Source: Zoogloea sp. (GTDB lineage Bacteria > Pseudomonadota > Gammaproteobacteria > Burkholderiales > Rhodocyclaceae). From it: DNA of 56,975 bases. This document shows positions 18,665-27,544 of the stretch, piece by piece (the stretch's first letter is position 1; every line of letters starts with the position of its first letter). The position numbers were made by a program, and so were the translations under genes. Below the pieces are notes generated by a model. That model did no database searches, had not been told where the DNA came from, and saw only the letters and a program-made list of their open reading frames with translations. Location of the stretch: the NCBI GenBank assembly GCA_016720685.1, contig JADKKC010000025.1, positions 1 through 56,975 on the forward strand, in the 5' to 3' direction.

Positions 18665-18982
18665 CAGACGATTCTCCAGGACGTTACGGATGCGTTGTTT
18701 CACGTTTGCCGGCGGGGAGCTTGCCGGCTGGGTAATCGCGTCTTTGGGCCTCCAGGGCGCGGCGCGTATTATTGGGCGTCAATAGGTTTGTTCGCGGTTG
18801 AAGCCAGTTTGGGTCAATCCGGAATAACCCTAAAGAAGCTAGCCTGTAATTATGCCACGGTTCGCCGGGGTGACGTAATTCACCCGTCACACCAAAATGC
18901 TGCGGATGTCACGAATTGCCCTCATTGCACTTTGGCAGGATCATGGGTCGGGAACAGCAACAACACACGAGAGGAGACAAGC
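18665..18982. promoter_or_regulatory. Divergent intergenic region of pckG and maeB
   Basis: 318 bases with no gene. It must hold both promoters. The centre (about 18765-18860) is relatively AT-rich. The maeB start is preceded by GAGAGGAGACAAGC, a good ribosome-binding site. A TTGACG and an AATAAT lie close together near 18770-18785 on the minus strand, but their spacing is too short for one promoter. I see no certain operator. Confidence 0.5.
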
Positions 18983-21250
18983 ATGGATGAGCAAATTCGT
19001 CAGGCCGCACTTGAGTACCACCGCCTGCCCAAACCGGGCAAGATTTCGATCGCCCCCACCAAGGCGTTGACCAACCAGCAGGATCTTTCGATGGCTTATT
19101 CGCCCGGTGTGGCGGCAGCCTGCGACGCGATTGTCGAAGACCCGGCCGAAGCCGCGACGCTGACTTCGCGCAGCAACCTGATCGGCGTCGTCACCAACGG
19201 CACCGCCGTGCTGGGCCTGGGCAACATCGGCCCGCTGGCAGCCAAGCCGGTGATGGAAGGCAAGGCCGTGCTGTTCAAGAAGTTCGCCGGCATCGACGTG
19301 TTCGACCTGGAGATCGACGAGCCGGACGCCGACAAGCTGATCGACATGATCGCGGCGCTGGAGCCGACCTTCGGCGGCATCAACCTTGAGGACATCAAGG
19401 CGCCGGAGTGCTTCTACATCGAGAAGAAGCTGCGCGAGCGCATGAAGATTCCGGTTTTCCATGATGATCAGCACGGCACCGCGATCGTCGTCGGCGCAGC
19501 GGTCCTCAACGGCCTGCATCTGCTGGGCAAGAGCTTGTCGACGGTCAAGGTGGTGACTTCCGGCGCCGGCGCGGCGGCGCTGGCCTGCCTCGATCTGCTG
19601 GTGATGCTTGGCGTGCCTGTCGAGAACATCTGGGTGACCGACCTCGAAGGCGTGGTGTATGTGGGCCGCACCAAGCTGATGGATCCGATCAAGGACCGTT
19701 ACGCCAAGGTGACCGACGCCCGCAGGCTGGGTGAGGTGATCGAGGGCGCCGACGTGTTCCTGGGCCTGTCGGCGGGTGGCGTGATGAAGCCCGAGATGGT
19801 TGCCAAGATGGCGCCCAACCCGCTGATCATGGCGCTGGCCAACCCGACGCCGGAAATCCTGCCCGAAGAAGTGAAAAAGGTGCGCGGCGACGCGCTGATT
19901 GCCACCGGCCGTTCGGATTACCCGAACCAGGTGAACAACGTGCTGTGCTTCCCGTTCATCTTCCGCGGCGCGCTCGACGTGGGTGCCACCACCATCACCG
20001 ACCAGATGAAGCTCGCGGCCGTGAAGGCGATTGCCGAGCTGGCCCGTGCCGAGGCGTCGGACATCGTGGCGGCGGCCTACGGCGAGAACGTCTCGGGCTT
20101 TGGTCCCGAGTACATCATTCCCAAGCCCTTCGACCCGCGCCTGATCGTCAAGATTGCGCCCGAAGTGGCGCGTGCGGCGATGGAGTCCGGTGTGGCGACG
20201 CGCCCGATCACCGATTTCGAGGCCTACCGCCAGCAGCTCAACAACTTCGTGTGGCAGTCCGGCCTGGTGATGAAGCCGGTCTTCCAGGCGGCCAAGCGCG
20301 CACCCAAGCGCATCATCTTCTCGGAGGGCGAGGCCGAGCGCGTGCTGCGCGCCGTGCAAACGGTGGTGGACGAGGGGCTGTGCCGGCCCATCCTGATCGG
20401 CCGTCCCGAGGTCGTGGTCGAGAACATCGAGCGCTTCGGCTTGCGTCTGCGTCCGGAACTCGACTTCGAAATGGTCAACCCCGACACCGATCCGCGCTAC
20501 GACCAACTGTCGAGCCACTACCACTCGCAAATGGAGCGCAAGGGCGTGTCGATGGATTACGCCAAGCGCGAGGTGCGTCGCCGCCCGACCCTGCTGGGCG
20601 CGCTGCTGCTCAAGTTCGGCTACGCCGACGGGATGATCTGCGGCACTTACGGCATGCATGGCCTGCACCTCAAGTTCATCGAAACAGTGCTCGGCCGCCA
20701 GAAGGGCGTGCGCAACTTCTACACGATGAACCTGCTCACCCTGCCGGGCCGCACGGTGTTTTTGTGCGACACCTACGTCAATTACGATCCGACTCCCGAG
20801 CAGGTCGTCGAGATGACCCGGCTTGCGGCCGACGAGGTGCGCCGCTTCGGCATCCAGCCGCGCATTGCGCTCTTGTCCCATTCCAGTTTCGGCACCGAGA
20901 GCTCGCCCACCGCCGACAAGATGAGAAAGGCGCTGGTGATGCTGCACACCGAGCACCCCGAACTCGACGTGGAAGGCGAGATGCACGGCGACGCGGCGCT
21001 GGATGCGGGCATCCGCAAACAGGTCTTCCCCAACGCCAGGATGAGCGAGGACGCCAACCTCCTGATCTTCCCGACCCTGGATGCGGCCAACATTGCCTTC
21101 AACCTGCTCAAGACCGCTTCCGGAGAAGGCATGACCATCGGCCCGATCCTGCTCGGTTCGGCCAAGCCGGTGCATATCCTCACGCCCACCGCGACCGTGC
21201 GGCGGATCATCAACATGACGGCGCTGACCGTCGTCGAGGCAGGGCGCTAA
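18983..21250 (+). CDS. maeB: NADP-dependent malic enzyme with C-terminal phosphotransacetylase-like domain
   Basis: 755 residues. Decarboxylates malate to pyruvate, making NADPH. The N-terminal malic domain shows DLSMAYSPGVAAACDAI, then VFHDDQHGTAIVVGAAVLNG with the catalytic metal ligands. The NAD(P)-binding part has VVTSGAGAAALACLDLL. From about residue 430 comes a phosphate acetyltransferase-like domain (RIIFSEGEAERVLRAVQTVV) ending in RRIINMTALTVVEAG. In MaeB this domain is thought to bind acetyl-CoA and regulate the enzyme rather than catalyse. The ATG at 18983 has GAGAGGAGA upstream; the open frame extends much further 5' but that part is antisense to pckG. Confidence 0.96.
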   Translation: MDEQIRQAALEYHRLPKPGKISIAPTKALTNQQDLSMAYSPGVAAACDAIVEDPAEAATLTSRSNLIGVVTNGTAVLGLGNIGPLAAKPVMEGKAVLFKKFAGIDVFDLEIDEPDADKLIDMIAALEPTFGGINLEDIKAPECFYIEKKLRERMKIPVFHDDQHGTAIVVGAAVLNGLHLLGKSLSTVKVVTSGAGAAALACLDLLVMLGVPVENIWVTDLEGVVYVGRTKLMDPIKDRYAKVTDARRLGEVIEGADVFLGLSAGGVMKPEMVAKMAPNPLIMALANPTPEILPEEVKKVRGDALIATGRSDYPNQVNNVLCFPFIFRGALDVGATTITDQMKLAAVKAIAELARAEASDIVAAAYGENVSGFGPEYIIPKPFDPRLIVKIAPEVARAAMESGVATRPITDFEAYRQQLNNFVWQSGLVMKPVFQAAKRAPKRIIFSEGEAERVLRAVQTVVDEGLCRPILIGRPEVVVENIERFGLRLRPELDFEMVNPDTDPRYDQLSSHYHSQMERKGVSMDYAKREVRRRPTLLGALLLKFGYADGMICGTYGMHGLHLKFIETVLGRQKGVRNFYTMNLLTLPGRTVFLCDTYVNYDPTPEQVVEMTRLAADEVRRFGIQPRIALLSHSSFGTESSPTADKMRKALVMLHTEHPELDVEGEMHGDAALDAGIRKQVFPNARMSEDANLLIFPTLDAANIAFNLLKTASGEGMTIGPILLGSAKPVHILTPTATVRRIINMTALTVVEAGR

Positions 21251-21352
21251 AGGAGAAAGGCTGCCTGTTTTTACCCTGGGGCGTGCCGACGGGCTGCGCC
21301 CGAGCCTGTCCATGCCGTTAAACTTCCTGAAATATTCGATCGGGGAGGCGGC

Positions 21353-22331
21353 ATGGCAGAAGGACGGGCAGCACTGGTGCTCACCGGTGGGGGCGCGCGG
21401 GCCGCTTATCAGGTCGGTGCGCTCATCGCCGTGCGCGACGTGTGGGGCAAGCGCCCGGAAAATCCGTTTCCCATCATCTGCGGAACCTCGGCCGGGGCCG
21501 TCAACGCGGTGGCGTTGGCGGTCTTCTCGGCCGATTTCAACGAGGCGGTGCGCAAGCTCGCCTTCATCTGGCGAAATTTCCACGTCGATCACGTGTATCG
21601 GGCCGACACGCTGGCAATCACCAAATCGGTGCTGCGCTGGGGGTCGGCCATCTTTTTTCCTGGCGTTCTTCCAGGGGCGCGAAGAGCTGCAGCCCTGGCG
21701 TCGCGCCCAGCGCATCGGCGTGCGTACCGAACTGAAGGTCGAGCACCTGCTGGCCTCCAGCGCCATTCCGTTTGTCTTTCCGGCCGTGCGCATCAACCGC
21801 GAGTATTTCGGTGATGGCTCCATGCGCCAGCTGGCGCCGATCAGCCCGGCGATCCACCTGGGGGCCGAGCGCATTCTGGTGATTGCCGGCGGACGCCGCT
21901 CCGAGGAGGCGCGCCAGCGCTCCGATGTCTATCCGTCACCGGCCCAGGTGGCGGGTCACGCCATGTCGAGCATCTTTCTCGACGGCCTGGCCATGGATCT
22001 CGAGCGGCTTGAGCGCATCAACGCCACCGTGGATGCGATCGAACCGTCGCAGCGCGCTGCGGCCGGCATTCCCCTCAAGAAAATCGAAACCCTGGTGATT
22101 GCGCCGTCGCAAAGGCTGGACTATCTTGCCGCCCGCCATCGCAACGCCTTGCCACGGGCGCTGAGCCTTGTTTTAAGGGGGGTTGGTGCAACGCGGAAGA
22201 ACGGCTCGGTGTTACTCTCTTATCTTTTGTTCGAGCGAGGGTATACCCGTTCGTTGATGGAGCTGGGCTACCGGGATGCCATGAGTCGGCGGGCCGAACT
22301 GACGCGCTTCCTGCATGGCGCTGGCCAGTGA
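21353..22331 (+). CDS. Patatin-like phospholipase (frameshift and apparent internal deletion)
   Basis: N-terminal ALVLTGGGARAAYQVG is the oxyanion-hole motif and GTSAGAVNA carries the nucleophile serine. After SAIFF the frame breaks in a run of six T (21653-21658). It resumes in another frame with FFQGREELQPWRRAQRIG, EHLLASSAIPFVFPAV and the catalytic DGSMRQLAP (Asp of the Ser-Asp dyad). Compared with the usual family layout, about 50 residues between the helix after SAIFF and the FFQ segment (normally containing the SLLD..PLRELL motif) are missing. Both catalytic motifs remain, but activity is doubtful if the deletion is real. Corrected length is about 326 residues against about 380-390 for the family. 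Confidence 0.82.
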
Positions 22332-22592
22332 AGAGCCTTGATCGGGGCGCATCCGGGTGCCTGGGGTCCTGCTTACAAAAAAACATTCACAAAAAACTTC
22401 AAAAATTTAAAATAAACCATTATTTTGAATGGGAAGTCTGCCGCTAATGGACTTAACCCCGAGGGGGCCTCAAGACCGAGTCAGTCGATGATCGGCCGGG
22501 GGATGGTCCGGTCTGCGCGAGTGCTTCATCGCGAAGGTTTGTTATCTCGGAAGGGTGTGCCCTTCCTGTTTCTGATTCAAGATTGAAATACG
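22332..22592 (+). promoter_or_regulatory. AT-rich region upstream of pbpG
   Basis: 261 bases without a gene. A clearly AT-rich stretch (22375-22430) contains A tracts and the inverted repeat CCATT-ATTTTG-AATGG. A promoter for pbpG is expected here. I see no certain -35/-10 pair. Confidence 0.4.
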
Positions 22593-23681
22593 ATGAAAAT
22601 CCGTAATACCGTAATTGCCTTGCTGGGCGTTTTTGTGCTCGGCTCAGTGGCACCCGCCGACGCTCTTGCTGCTGCGCAGCGTCCGTCATCCAAAAAAACG
22701 GCCGAGGCCAAGCCTGCGGCCAGACTGGCTGCGAAGTCTGCCGCCAAACCCGGGAAGCGTGCCGACGCGGCAGACCGGATTGTCGCCCGGGCTGGCAAGT
22801 CGGCCAGCCAGCGGGAGAAAAGCCGTCGCGTAGCCTACGCCTCGCCGCTGGTTCAGCGCACCGCCGTAGCCGCCGTGGGGCCGGAAATCGACCAGGAGGG
22901 CAACCCGCTGCTGCACTCGGCCGCCTTCATGATTGCCGACCAGGCAACGGGCAACGTGCTGCTCGAAAAAAATTCCGACGCAGTGCTGCCGATCGCCTCC
23001 ATCACCAAGCTCATGACGGCGATGGTTGTGCTGGATGCGCGCCTCAGCCTGGGTGAGTCGCTGGTCATCGCCGGCGAGGACGTGGATACCCTCCGCAACA
23101 GCAGTTCGCACGTGCCGGTGGGTACCGAGCTGTCCCGCGAGGACATGCTGCGCCTGGCGTTGATGTCATCCGAAAACCGGGCTGCAGCGGCGCTGGCCCG
23201 AAATTACCCCGGCGGCCTGCCGGCCTTCGTGATGGCCATGAACCGCAAGGCGACATCCCTCGGCCTTCGCGAGACGCGTTTCTCCGATAGCACCGGCCTC
23301 AACTCGGCCAACGTGTCGAGCGCTCGCGATCTGGTCAAGATGGTGTCGGCGGCGTCCCGCTATCCGCTGATCCGCGAGTTTTCGACGACTGCCAACTACG
23401 TCGTGTCGCTGAACGGGCGCCAGCGTCAGTTCAACAACACCAACGCACTGGTGAGCAGCCCGGACTGGCAGATCGGGGTGTCCAAGACCGGCTTCATCAA
23501 TGAGTCCGGCAAGTGCCTGGTGATGCAGGCCTGGCTGCTGAACAAACCGATGATCATCGTGCTGCTCGACTCCTTCGGACGTTTTACCCGCGTGGCGGAC
23601 GCCCAGCGGGTCAAGCGCTGGCTGGAGAGCGCCGCCGTGCAGCAGAAGGTTGCCGCGAACCTCCGCGGCCCGGCAACCTGA
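22593..23681 (+). CDS. pbpG: D-alanyl-D-alanine endopeptidase (penicillin-binding protein 7 type)
   Basis: 362 residues. A periplasmic serine peptidase that cuts peptide cross-links in murein. An N-terminal signal peptide (about 1-27) is followed by a Lys/Ala-rich linker (about 30-75), probably spanning toward the cell wall. The S11-family motifs are all present: SITK (active serine), SEN, and KTG in VSKTGFINESG. Full length for the family with no C-terminal anchor, as expected for PBP7. It stands alone, with a strong terminator 23 bases after the stop. Confidence 0.93.
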   Translation: MKIRNTVIALLGVFVLGSVAPADALAAAQRPSSKKTAEAKPAARLAAKSAAKPGKRADAADRIVARAGKSASQREKSRRVAYASPLVQRTAVAAVGPEIDQEGNPLLHSAAFMIADQATGNVLLEKNSDAVLPIASITKLMTAMVVLDARLSLGESLVIAGEDVDTLRNSSSHVPVGTELSREDMLRLALMSSENRAAAALARNYPGGLPAFVMAMNRKATSLGLRETRFSDSTGLNSANVSSARDLVKMVSAASRYPLIREFSTTANYVVSLNGRQRQFNNTNALVSSPDWQIGVSKTGFINESGKCLVMQAWLLNKPMIIVLLDSFGRFTRVADAQRVKRWLESAAVQQKVAANLRGPAT

Positions 23682-23703
23682 ACCCGCTTCGGGCTTGACG
23701 AAC

Positions 23704-23729
23704 AAAAAGGCGCCACGCGGCGCCTTTTT
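23704..23729. terminator. Terminator between pbpG and the IclR regulator
   Basis: AAAAA, stem GGCGCC, loop ACGC, stem GGCGCC, TTTTT. It serves the convergent pbpG (plus) and iclR-type (minus) genes. Confidence 0.92.
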
Positions 23730-23744
23730 CATTGACGCTGCGCT

Positions 23745-24524
23745 TTAGCGTGCCGGTGGCTGGATGTAGCCGAGGGAGTGGGAAATTTCGTCTGCCGTTT
23801 CGCGAATCAGCGGTGCCCAGTCGGCGTCGAAGCGCTCGGAGGGGGTCGAGAGGGACAGCCCGGCCACCAGTTCGCCGCTGTCGTTACGGATGCCGGCAGC
23901 AATGCAGCGCACGCCGTTTTCGACTTCGTCGAGGTCGAAGGCAACGCCATGGCGGCGTACCTTTTCGAGCTCTTTCTCAAGGCCTTGCAGGGTGGTGAGC
24001 GAGGTCGGCGTGGAGGCAGGCAGGCCGGTGCGCCGGGCGTAATCCTTGACCTTCTGGGCGCCGTCTTCGACGAGGAAGAGCTTGCCGGTGGCGGTGGTGT
24101 GCAGCGGAGCCCGGGCGCCTACGATGTGCACCACGCGCACTGACGAGCGCCCGCTGGAGGTGCGTTCGACGTAAACGATTTCGTCGCCGGCACGGATGCC
24201 CAGATTGACGCTTTCGCCGGTGGCGGCGTGCAGCTTGAGCATGGCCGGCATGGCAGTTTCGCGCAGCGAGATGCGTGATTTGACGATGCTGCCCAACTCG
24301 AGCAGACGAATCCCCAGGCGATAGACGCCGGCGTCGCCACGTTCCACGAAACCGCTGCCGGTCATGGCGCCAAGAATGCGGTGCGCCGTGGACGGATGCA
24401 GGCTGGTTTCTGTGGCGAGTTGTTTGAGGGGAACCGGATCGGGATGCTCGGCGAGCACGTCAAGCAGCTTCATCATGCGCTCGATGACCTGGATCGGATT
24501 CTTCGCGGGTTCTTGTGTGGACAA
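23745..24524 (-). CDS. IclR family transcriptional regulator
   Basis: 259 residues. The N-terminal winged helix-turn-helix (KLLDVLAEHPDPVPLKQLAT, then HPSTAHRILGAM) binds DNA. The C-terminal IclR effector domain includes NLGIRAGDEIVYVERTSSGR, RAPLHTTATGKLFL and AAGIRNDSGELVAGLSLSTP. The regulator probably senses a small carboxylic or aromatic acid. Its target is not evident: neighbours on the same strand are a queuosine-precursor transporter and LrgAB, and there is no adjacent catabolic operon. It could be autoregulatory. Confidence 0.93.
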   Translation of the reverse strand: MSTQEPAKNPIQVIERMMKLLDVLAEHPDPVPLKQLATETSLHPSTAHRILGAMTGSGFVERGDAGVYRLGIRLLELGSIVKSRISLRETAMPAMLKLHAATGESVNLGIRAGDEIVYVERTSSGRSSVRVVHIVGARAPLHTTATGKLFLVEDGAQKVKDYARRTGLPASTPTSLTTLQGLEKELEKVRRHGVAFDLDEVENGVRCIAAGIRNDSGELVAGLSLSTPSERFDADWAPLIRETADEISHSLGYIQPPAR

Positions 24525-24613
24525 CGGTTTCTGCCTGTTCGTCAGCGGTGGGGAATGGTAGCCCAGGAGAGCCTATTTCGCCTAGTGAAATGCTGCGCTG
24601 CAGCAAAAACGGA

Positions 24614-25333
24614 TTACAGCTTGATCGAAAAGGGCGTGAAGTTGGTGGCCACGTCGTAGTGGTCTTCGCGTTCGGCGTGCTTGAGCGCGGCGACGATCTT
24701 GTAGGTGAGGGGCGTGAACAGCACTTCGACGCCAACCTTGGAAACGAACTGGGTGAGCATGATGCCGGCCAGCAGCTCGTTCGGGATGAGTCCGGAATTC
24801 CAGAACGCGAGCGGGTAGAACAGGAGCGAGTCGACGCCCTCGCCGACGAGGGTCGAGCCGATGGTGCGTTTCCAGAGGTGGCGTCCGTTGCTGCGGATTT
24901 TCATCCGGGCGAGGATGAATGAATTGACGAACTCACCGCAGAAAAACGCACATAGCGAAGCCCCGACGATGCGCCAGGTGGAGCCGAAGGCAATTTCATA
25001 GGCCGGCTGGTTGGTCCAGGTGGGTGCCGGGGGCAGGGCCACGACGACTGCGGCCATCACCGACGCAAAGATCATGGCGCCGAAGCCGGCCCAGATCACC
25101 CGCCGGGCGCGGGCGTAGCCGTAAACCTCGGTGAGGATGTCACCAAAAATATAGGAGACGGGGAAGAACAGCACGCCGGCGCCAAAGGTGACCGGGCCCC
25201 AGCCGGGAAGATTGAGCTGGGCGGCCTTGGCGGGGCCGATCAGGTTGGAGCACAGATAGACGGCGACGAAGGCCGCCATCACGAATTCGTAGTACTTGTA
25301 CTGGCGGTTCGGGTTGGTGTCGTCGGGGCGCAT
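24614..25333 (-). CDS. yhhQ: Queuosine precursor transporter (YhhQ/VUT family)
   Basis: 239 residues with about six membrane segments. The family (VUT_1, YhhQ/QPTR) imports 7-cyano-7-deazaguanine for queuosine tRNA modification. Characteristic features are FVAVYLCSNLIGPAK near the start, FPVSYIFGDILTEVYGYARA, FCGEFVNSFILARMKI and GEGVDSLLFYPLAFW. Length and topology match the family. The gene lies 13 nt downstream of the Gate-domain gene on the same strand. Confidence 0.92.
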   Translation of the reverse strand: MRPDDTNPNRQYKYYEFVMAAFVAVYLCSNLIGPAKAAQLNLPGWGPVTFGAGVLFFPVSYIFGDILTEVYGYARARRVIWAGFGAMIFASVMAAVVVALPPAPTWTNQPAYEIAFGSTWRIVGASLCAFFCGEFVNSFILARMKIRSNGRHLWKRTIGSTLVGEGVDSLLFYPLAFWNSGLIPNELLAGIMLTQFVSKVGVEVLFTPLTYKIVAALKHAEREDHYDVATNFTPFSIKL

Positions 25334-25346
25334 GGGAGCTTTCTGG

Positions 25347-26288
25347 TCAGCCGATCAAGATGTGTCCGGCCATGCGGACGATGAGCCCGACCACGGCGCC
25401 GCAGGCGGCCGGCTTCCAGACATCGGCGACGCGCCGACCGGCGGAGAGCAGCACGGCAACGCCGGGGAGATCGAGGGGGTGGATCAGCAGGCCGGCGCTG
25501 GCGCCGTTGAGGGTCGCCGTGGTGGCCGTGCCGGCACGCAGCATTTCGTCCATGACGCCCATCATCGCGGTGCCGCCTGCCAGGAATTTGGTGAGGGTGG
25601 GCAGGATCAGCGCCGGGTCGGCGCCTATGGTCAGCAGCAGCGGGGCGAGCAGGGTTGTCAGCGCGTCCAGGGCGCCGAGCCGGCGCAGGGCCAGCACCAC
25701 GGTGAGGGACAGGACCAGCATGGGAATGGAGCCGACGGCGATCTTGAAGGCTTCGGCGCCGGCCCGGTTGATCACGTCGAGCACGCCCTTGGCGTTTTCT
25801 GCCACCGGGTGGTGGAGGGTTTCGTCCACTGTGTGTTCGATGGCGGAGAGCGTGCGTCCGAAAATGTAATACGTGGCGGCTGCGGCGACCAGCCCACCGA
25901 CGATCGACCAGCCGAGGACGATGCCGAAGTGCAGGCCCATGGCCGCCATCGGCATCGAGACGTTGGCCTGGGCCATGGCCATCACCATGGCCAGCGTGGC
26001 GGCAATGTGGCGGCTCGAGGCGCCGCGCTGGTCCATCATTGCCAGCGTGGCCACCGGCGCGGCAAAGCTCACGAAGTTGATCTGCAGTGCGGCGAAGCCG
26101 CCGAGGCCGGTGAGGCCCAGTGGGCGCAGGACCGGGGCGAGGCGGGCAACCACCCAGTCGAGCACGCCGCGGGCTTCGAGCAGGCGCATCAGCGACAGCA
26201 TGACGACCATCACCGGCAGCAGCACAAAAAACGATAGCTCGACCGCTGAACGGCCGGCTCGCAGGATTACGTCGATCAACAAGTCCAT
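25347..26288 (-). CDS. Nucleoside recognition (Gate) domain membrane protein
   Basis: 313 residues, strongly hydrophobic with roughly eight membrane segments. Two Gate-like halves can be seen: ILRAGRSAVELSFFVLLPVM with the QINFVSFAAPVATLAMMDQR loop, and VINRAGAEAFKIAVGSIPML with TLTKFLAGGTAMMGVMDEML. This arrangement resembles spore-maturation SpmA/SpmB-type and nucleoside-recognition proteins, whose transported substrate is generally unknown. The ATG at 26288 has a weak ribosome-binding site; longer in-frame extension runs into sequence antisense to the lrgB region and is rejected. Confidence 0.8.
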   Translation of the reverse strand: MDLLIDVILRAGRSAVELSFFVLLPVMVVMLSLMRLLEARGVLDWVVARLAPVLRPLGLTGLGGFAALQINFVSFAAPVATLAMMDQRGASSRHIAATLAMVMAMAQANVSMPMAAMGLHFGIVLGWSIVGGLVAAAATYYIFGRTLSAIEHTVDETLHHPVAENAKGVLDVINRAGAEAFKIAVGSIPMLVLSLTVVLALRRLGALDALTTLLAPLLLTIGADPALILPTLTKFLAGGTAMMGVMDEMLRAGTATTATLNGASAGLLIHPLDLPGVAVLLSAGRRVADVWKPAACGAVVGLIVRMAGHILIG

Positions 26289-26358
26289 GGGAGGCTTATG
26301 GCGGATTAGGCAAGGGTTCCGATTATCCGGGCCCTTGCGGGTGGTCACAAACTGGGGA

Positions 26359-27093
26359 TTACCTGAGCAGCGGGGCCAGCATGGGCAGCAACCAGGGCAG
26401 GGTGAGGGCGGTGAACAGGCCGTTGATGCCCATCGCCAGCGCGGCAAAAGCGCCGGTTTGTTCGCTGAGTTGAAAGGCCCGGGCGGTGCCGATGCCGTGG
26501 GAGGCGAGCCCCATGGCAAAGCCGACGCTGGCTTCATCCTTCACGCCGAGGCAGCGAAGGATGCCGGTGGCGAATATGGCACCGAAGATTCCGGTGAGGA
26601 TGACGAACACCGCCGTGAGCGATGCCAGGCCGCCGAGGCGTTCGGCAATGCCCATTGCGATGGGGGTGGTGACTGACTTGGGGGCCAGTGAGGCCAGGGT
26701 CGGGGCGCTTGCGCCCAGCCATGCGCCGATGGCATAGGCCGACAGCCCCGCGACGAGGGAGCCGACGACGAGCGCGATGAGGAGCGGCCCGCTCATGGCG
26801 AGGAGCCGCTTGAGCTGGGCGTGCAGCGGCACGGCGAGGGCGACGGTGGTCGGCCCGAGCAGGAAGTGCACGAACTGGGCGCCGTCGAAATAGCGTTGGT
26901 AGGGCGTGCCGGTGGCCAGCAGCAGGGCGACCAGGATGCTCACCGAGATCAGCACCGGATTGACCGCCGGAAGCCCGCCGGACTTGCGGTGCAGGAATAC
27001 GGCCAGCAGGTAGATCGCCAGGGTGAGGGTCAGCCACAGCAGGGGCTGGGCGGAGAGGTAAACCCAGATTTCCGTCATGCTGTCGGGCGTCAC
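26359..27093 (-). CDS. lrgB: LrgB/CidB family membrane protein
   Basis: 244 residues (GTG at 27093 overlapping the LrgA stop as GTGA; an internal ATG at 27078 is possible). Multiple membrane segments. Family signatures include YFDGAQFVHFLLGPTTVALA, APKSVTTPIAMGIAERLGG and GLASHGIGTARAFQLSEQTG. LrgAB/CidAB act at the inner membrane in control of murein hydrolase activity and, in some species, as pyruvate or glycolate transporters. Coupled translation with the LrgA-like gene supports a two-protein unit. Confidence 0.93.
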   Translation of the reverse strand: MTPDSMTEIWVYLSAQPLLWLTLTLAIYLLAVFLHRKSGGLPAVNPVLISVSILVALLLATGTPYQRYFDGAQFVHFLLGPTTVALAVPLHAQLKRLLAMSGPLLIALVVGSLVAGLSAYAIGAWLGASAPTLASLAPKSVTTPIAMGIAERLGGLASLTAVFVILTGIFGAIFATGILRCLGVKDEASVGFAMGLASHGIGTARAFQLSEQTGAFAALAMGINGLFTALTLPWLLPMLAPLLR

Positions 27094-27440
27094 TGCGCGT
27101 CTTCCTGGTGGCGGGTAAGCCGGTGCAGCGTGAGGCCGGCGGCAACAATGCCGAGTACGGTGCTGGCAACGAGGGCGATGGCGATCGGCCAGGCTTCATC
27201 CGCGAGCCGCCCCATGTGGAGCATGACACCGGTGCCGGCCGGCACGAACATCAGCGAGAGGTTTTGCAGCAGGGTGCCCGATGTATGGCGCAGGGGCTCG
27301 CCCGGCCCCCGGCGGATGACCAGCCAGACGAGGAGAAGCGCCATGCCGATGACCGGGCCGGGAACCGGCAGGTGAAGGGCGGCGCGCAGGGCTTCGCCGG
27401 CGAGCTGGAAGGCGAGGAGGGTGGCGAGAGCGGCAATCAT
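27090..27440 (-). CDS. lrgA: LrgA/CidA family membrane protein
   Basis: 116 residues with four membrane helices. Typical LrgA features: GEALRAALHLPVPGPVIGMA near the start, then LVIRRGPGEPLRHTSGTLLQ and LSLMFVPAGTGVMLHMGRL. Holin-like small subunit that works with LrgB; its stop overlaps the lrgB start. No LytSR two-component system is seen nearby. Confidence 0.93.
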   Translation of the reverse strand: MIAALATLLAFQLAGEALRAALHLPVPGPVIGMALLLVWLVIRRGPGEPLRHTSGTLLQNLSLMFVPAGTGVMLHMGRLADEAWPIAIALVASTVLGIVAAGLTLHRLTRHQEDAQ

Positions 27441-27491
27441 GGCTGGCGCTGTGTTTGGGGGCGGGAAGCGAATGGTCTCAAAAAATCTTCA

Positions 27492-27522
27492 CAAAGAAAA
27501 AGAGCCGCGCGAGGCGCGGCCC
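27492..27522 (-). terminator. Terminator after the first dctP gene
   Basis: Read on the minus strand: stem GCCGCGC, loop CTC, stem GCGCGGC, then TCTTTTTC. It lies just past the stop of the 27545-28647 gene. Confidence 0.85.
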
Positions 27523-27544
27523 TTCGGTGCCGGGGCTGACTGGT

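Noticed and set aside
17876..18982. 368-residue N-terminal extension of maeB
   Set aside because: It is antisense to pckG and has no family similarity; the ATG at 18983 has a good ribosome-binding site.
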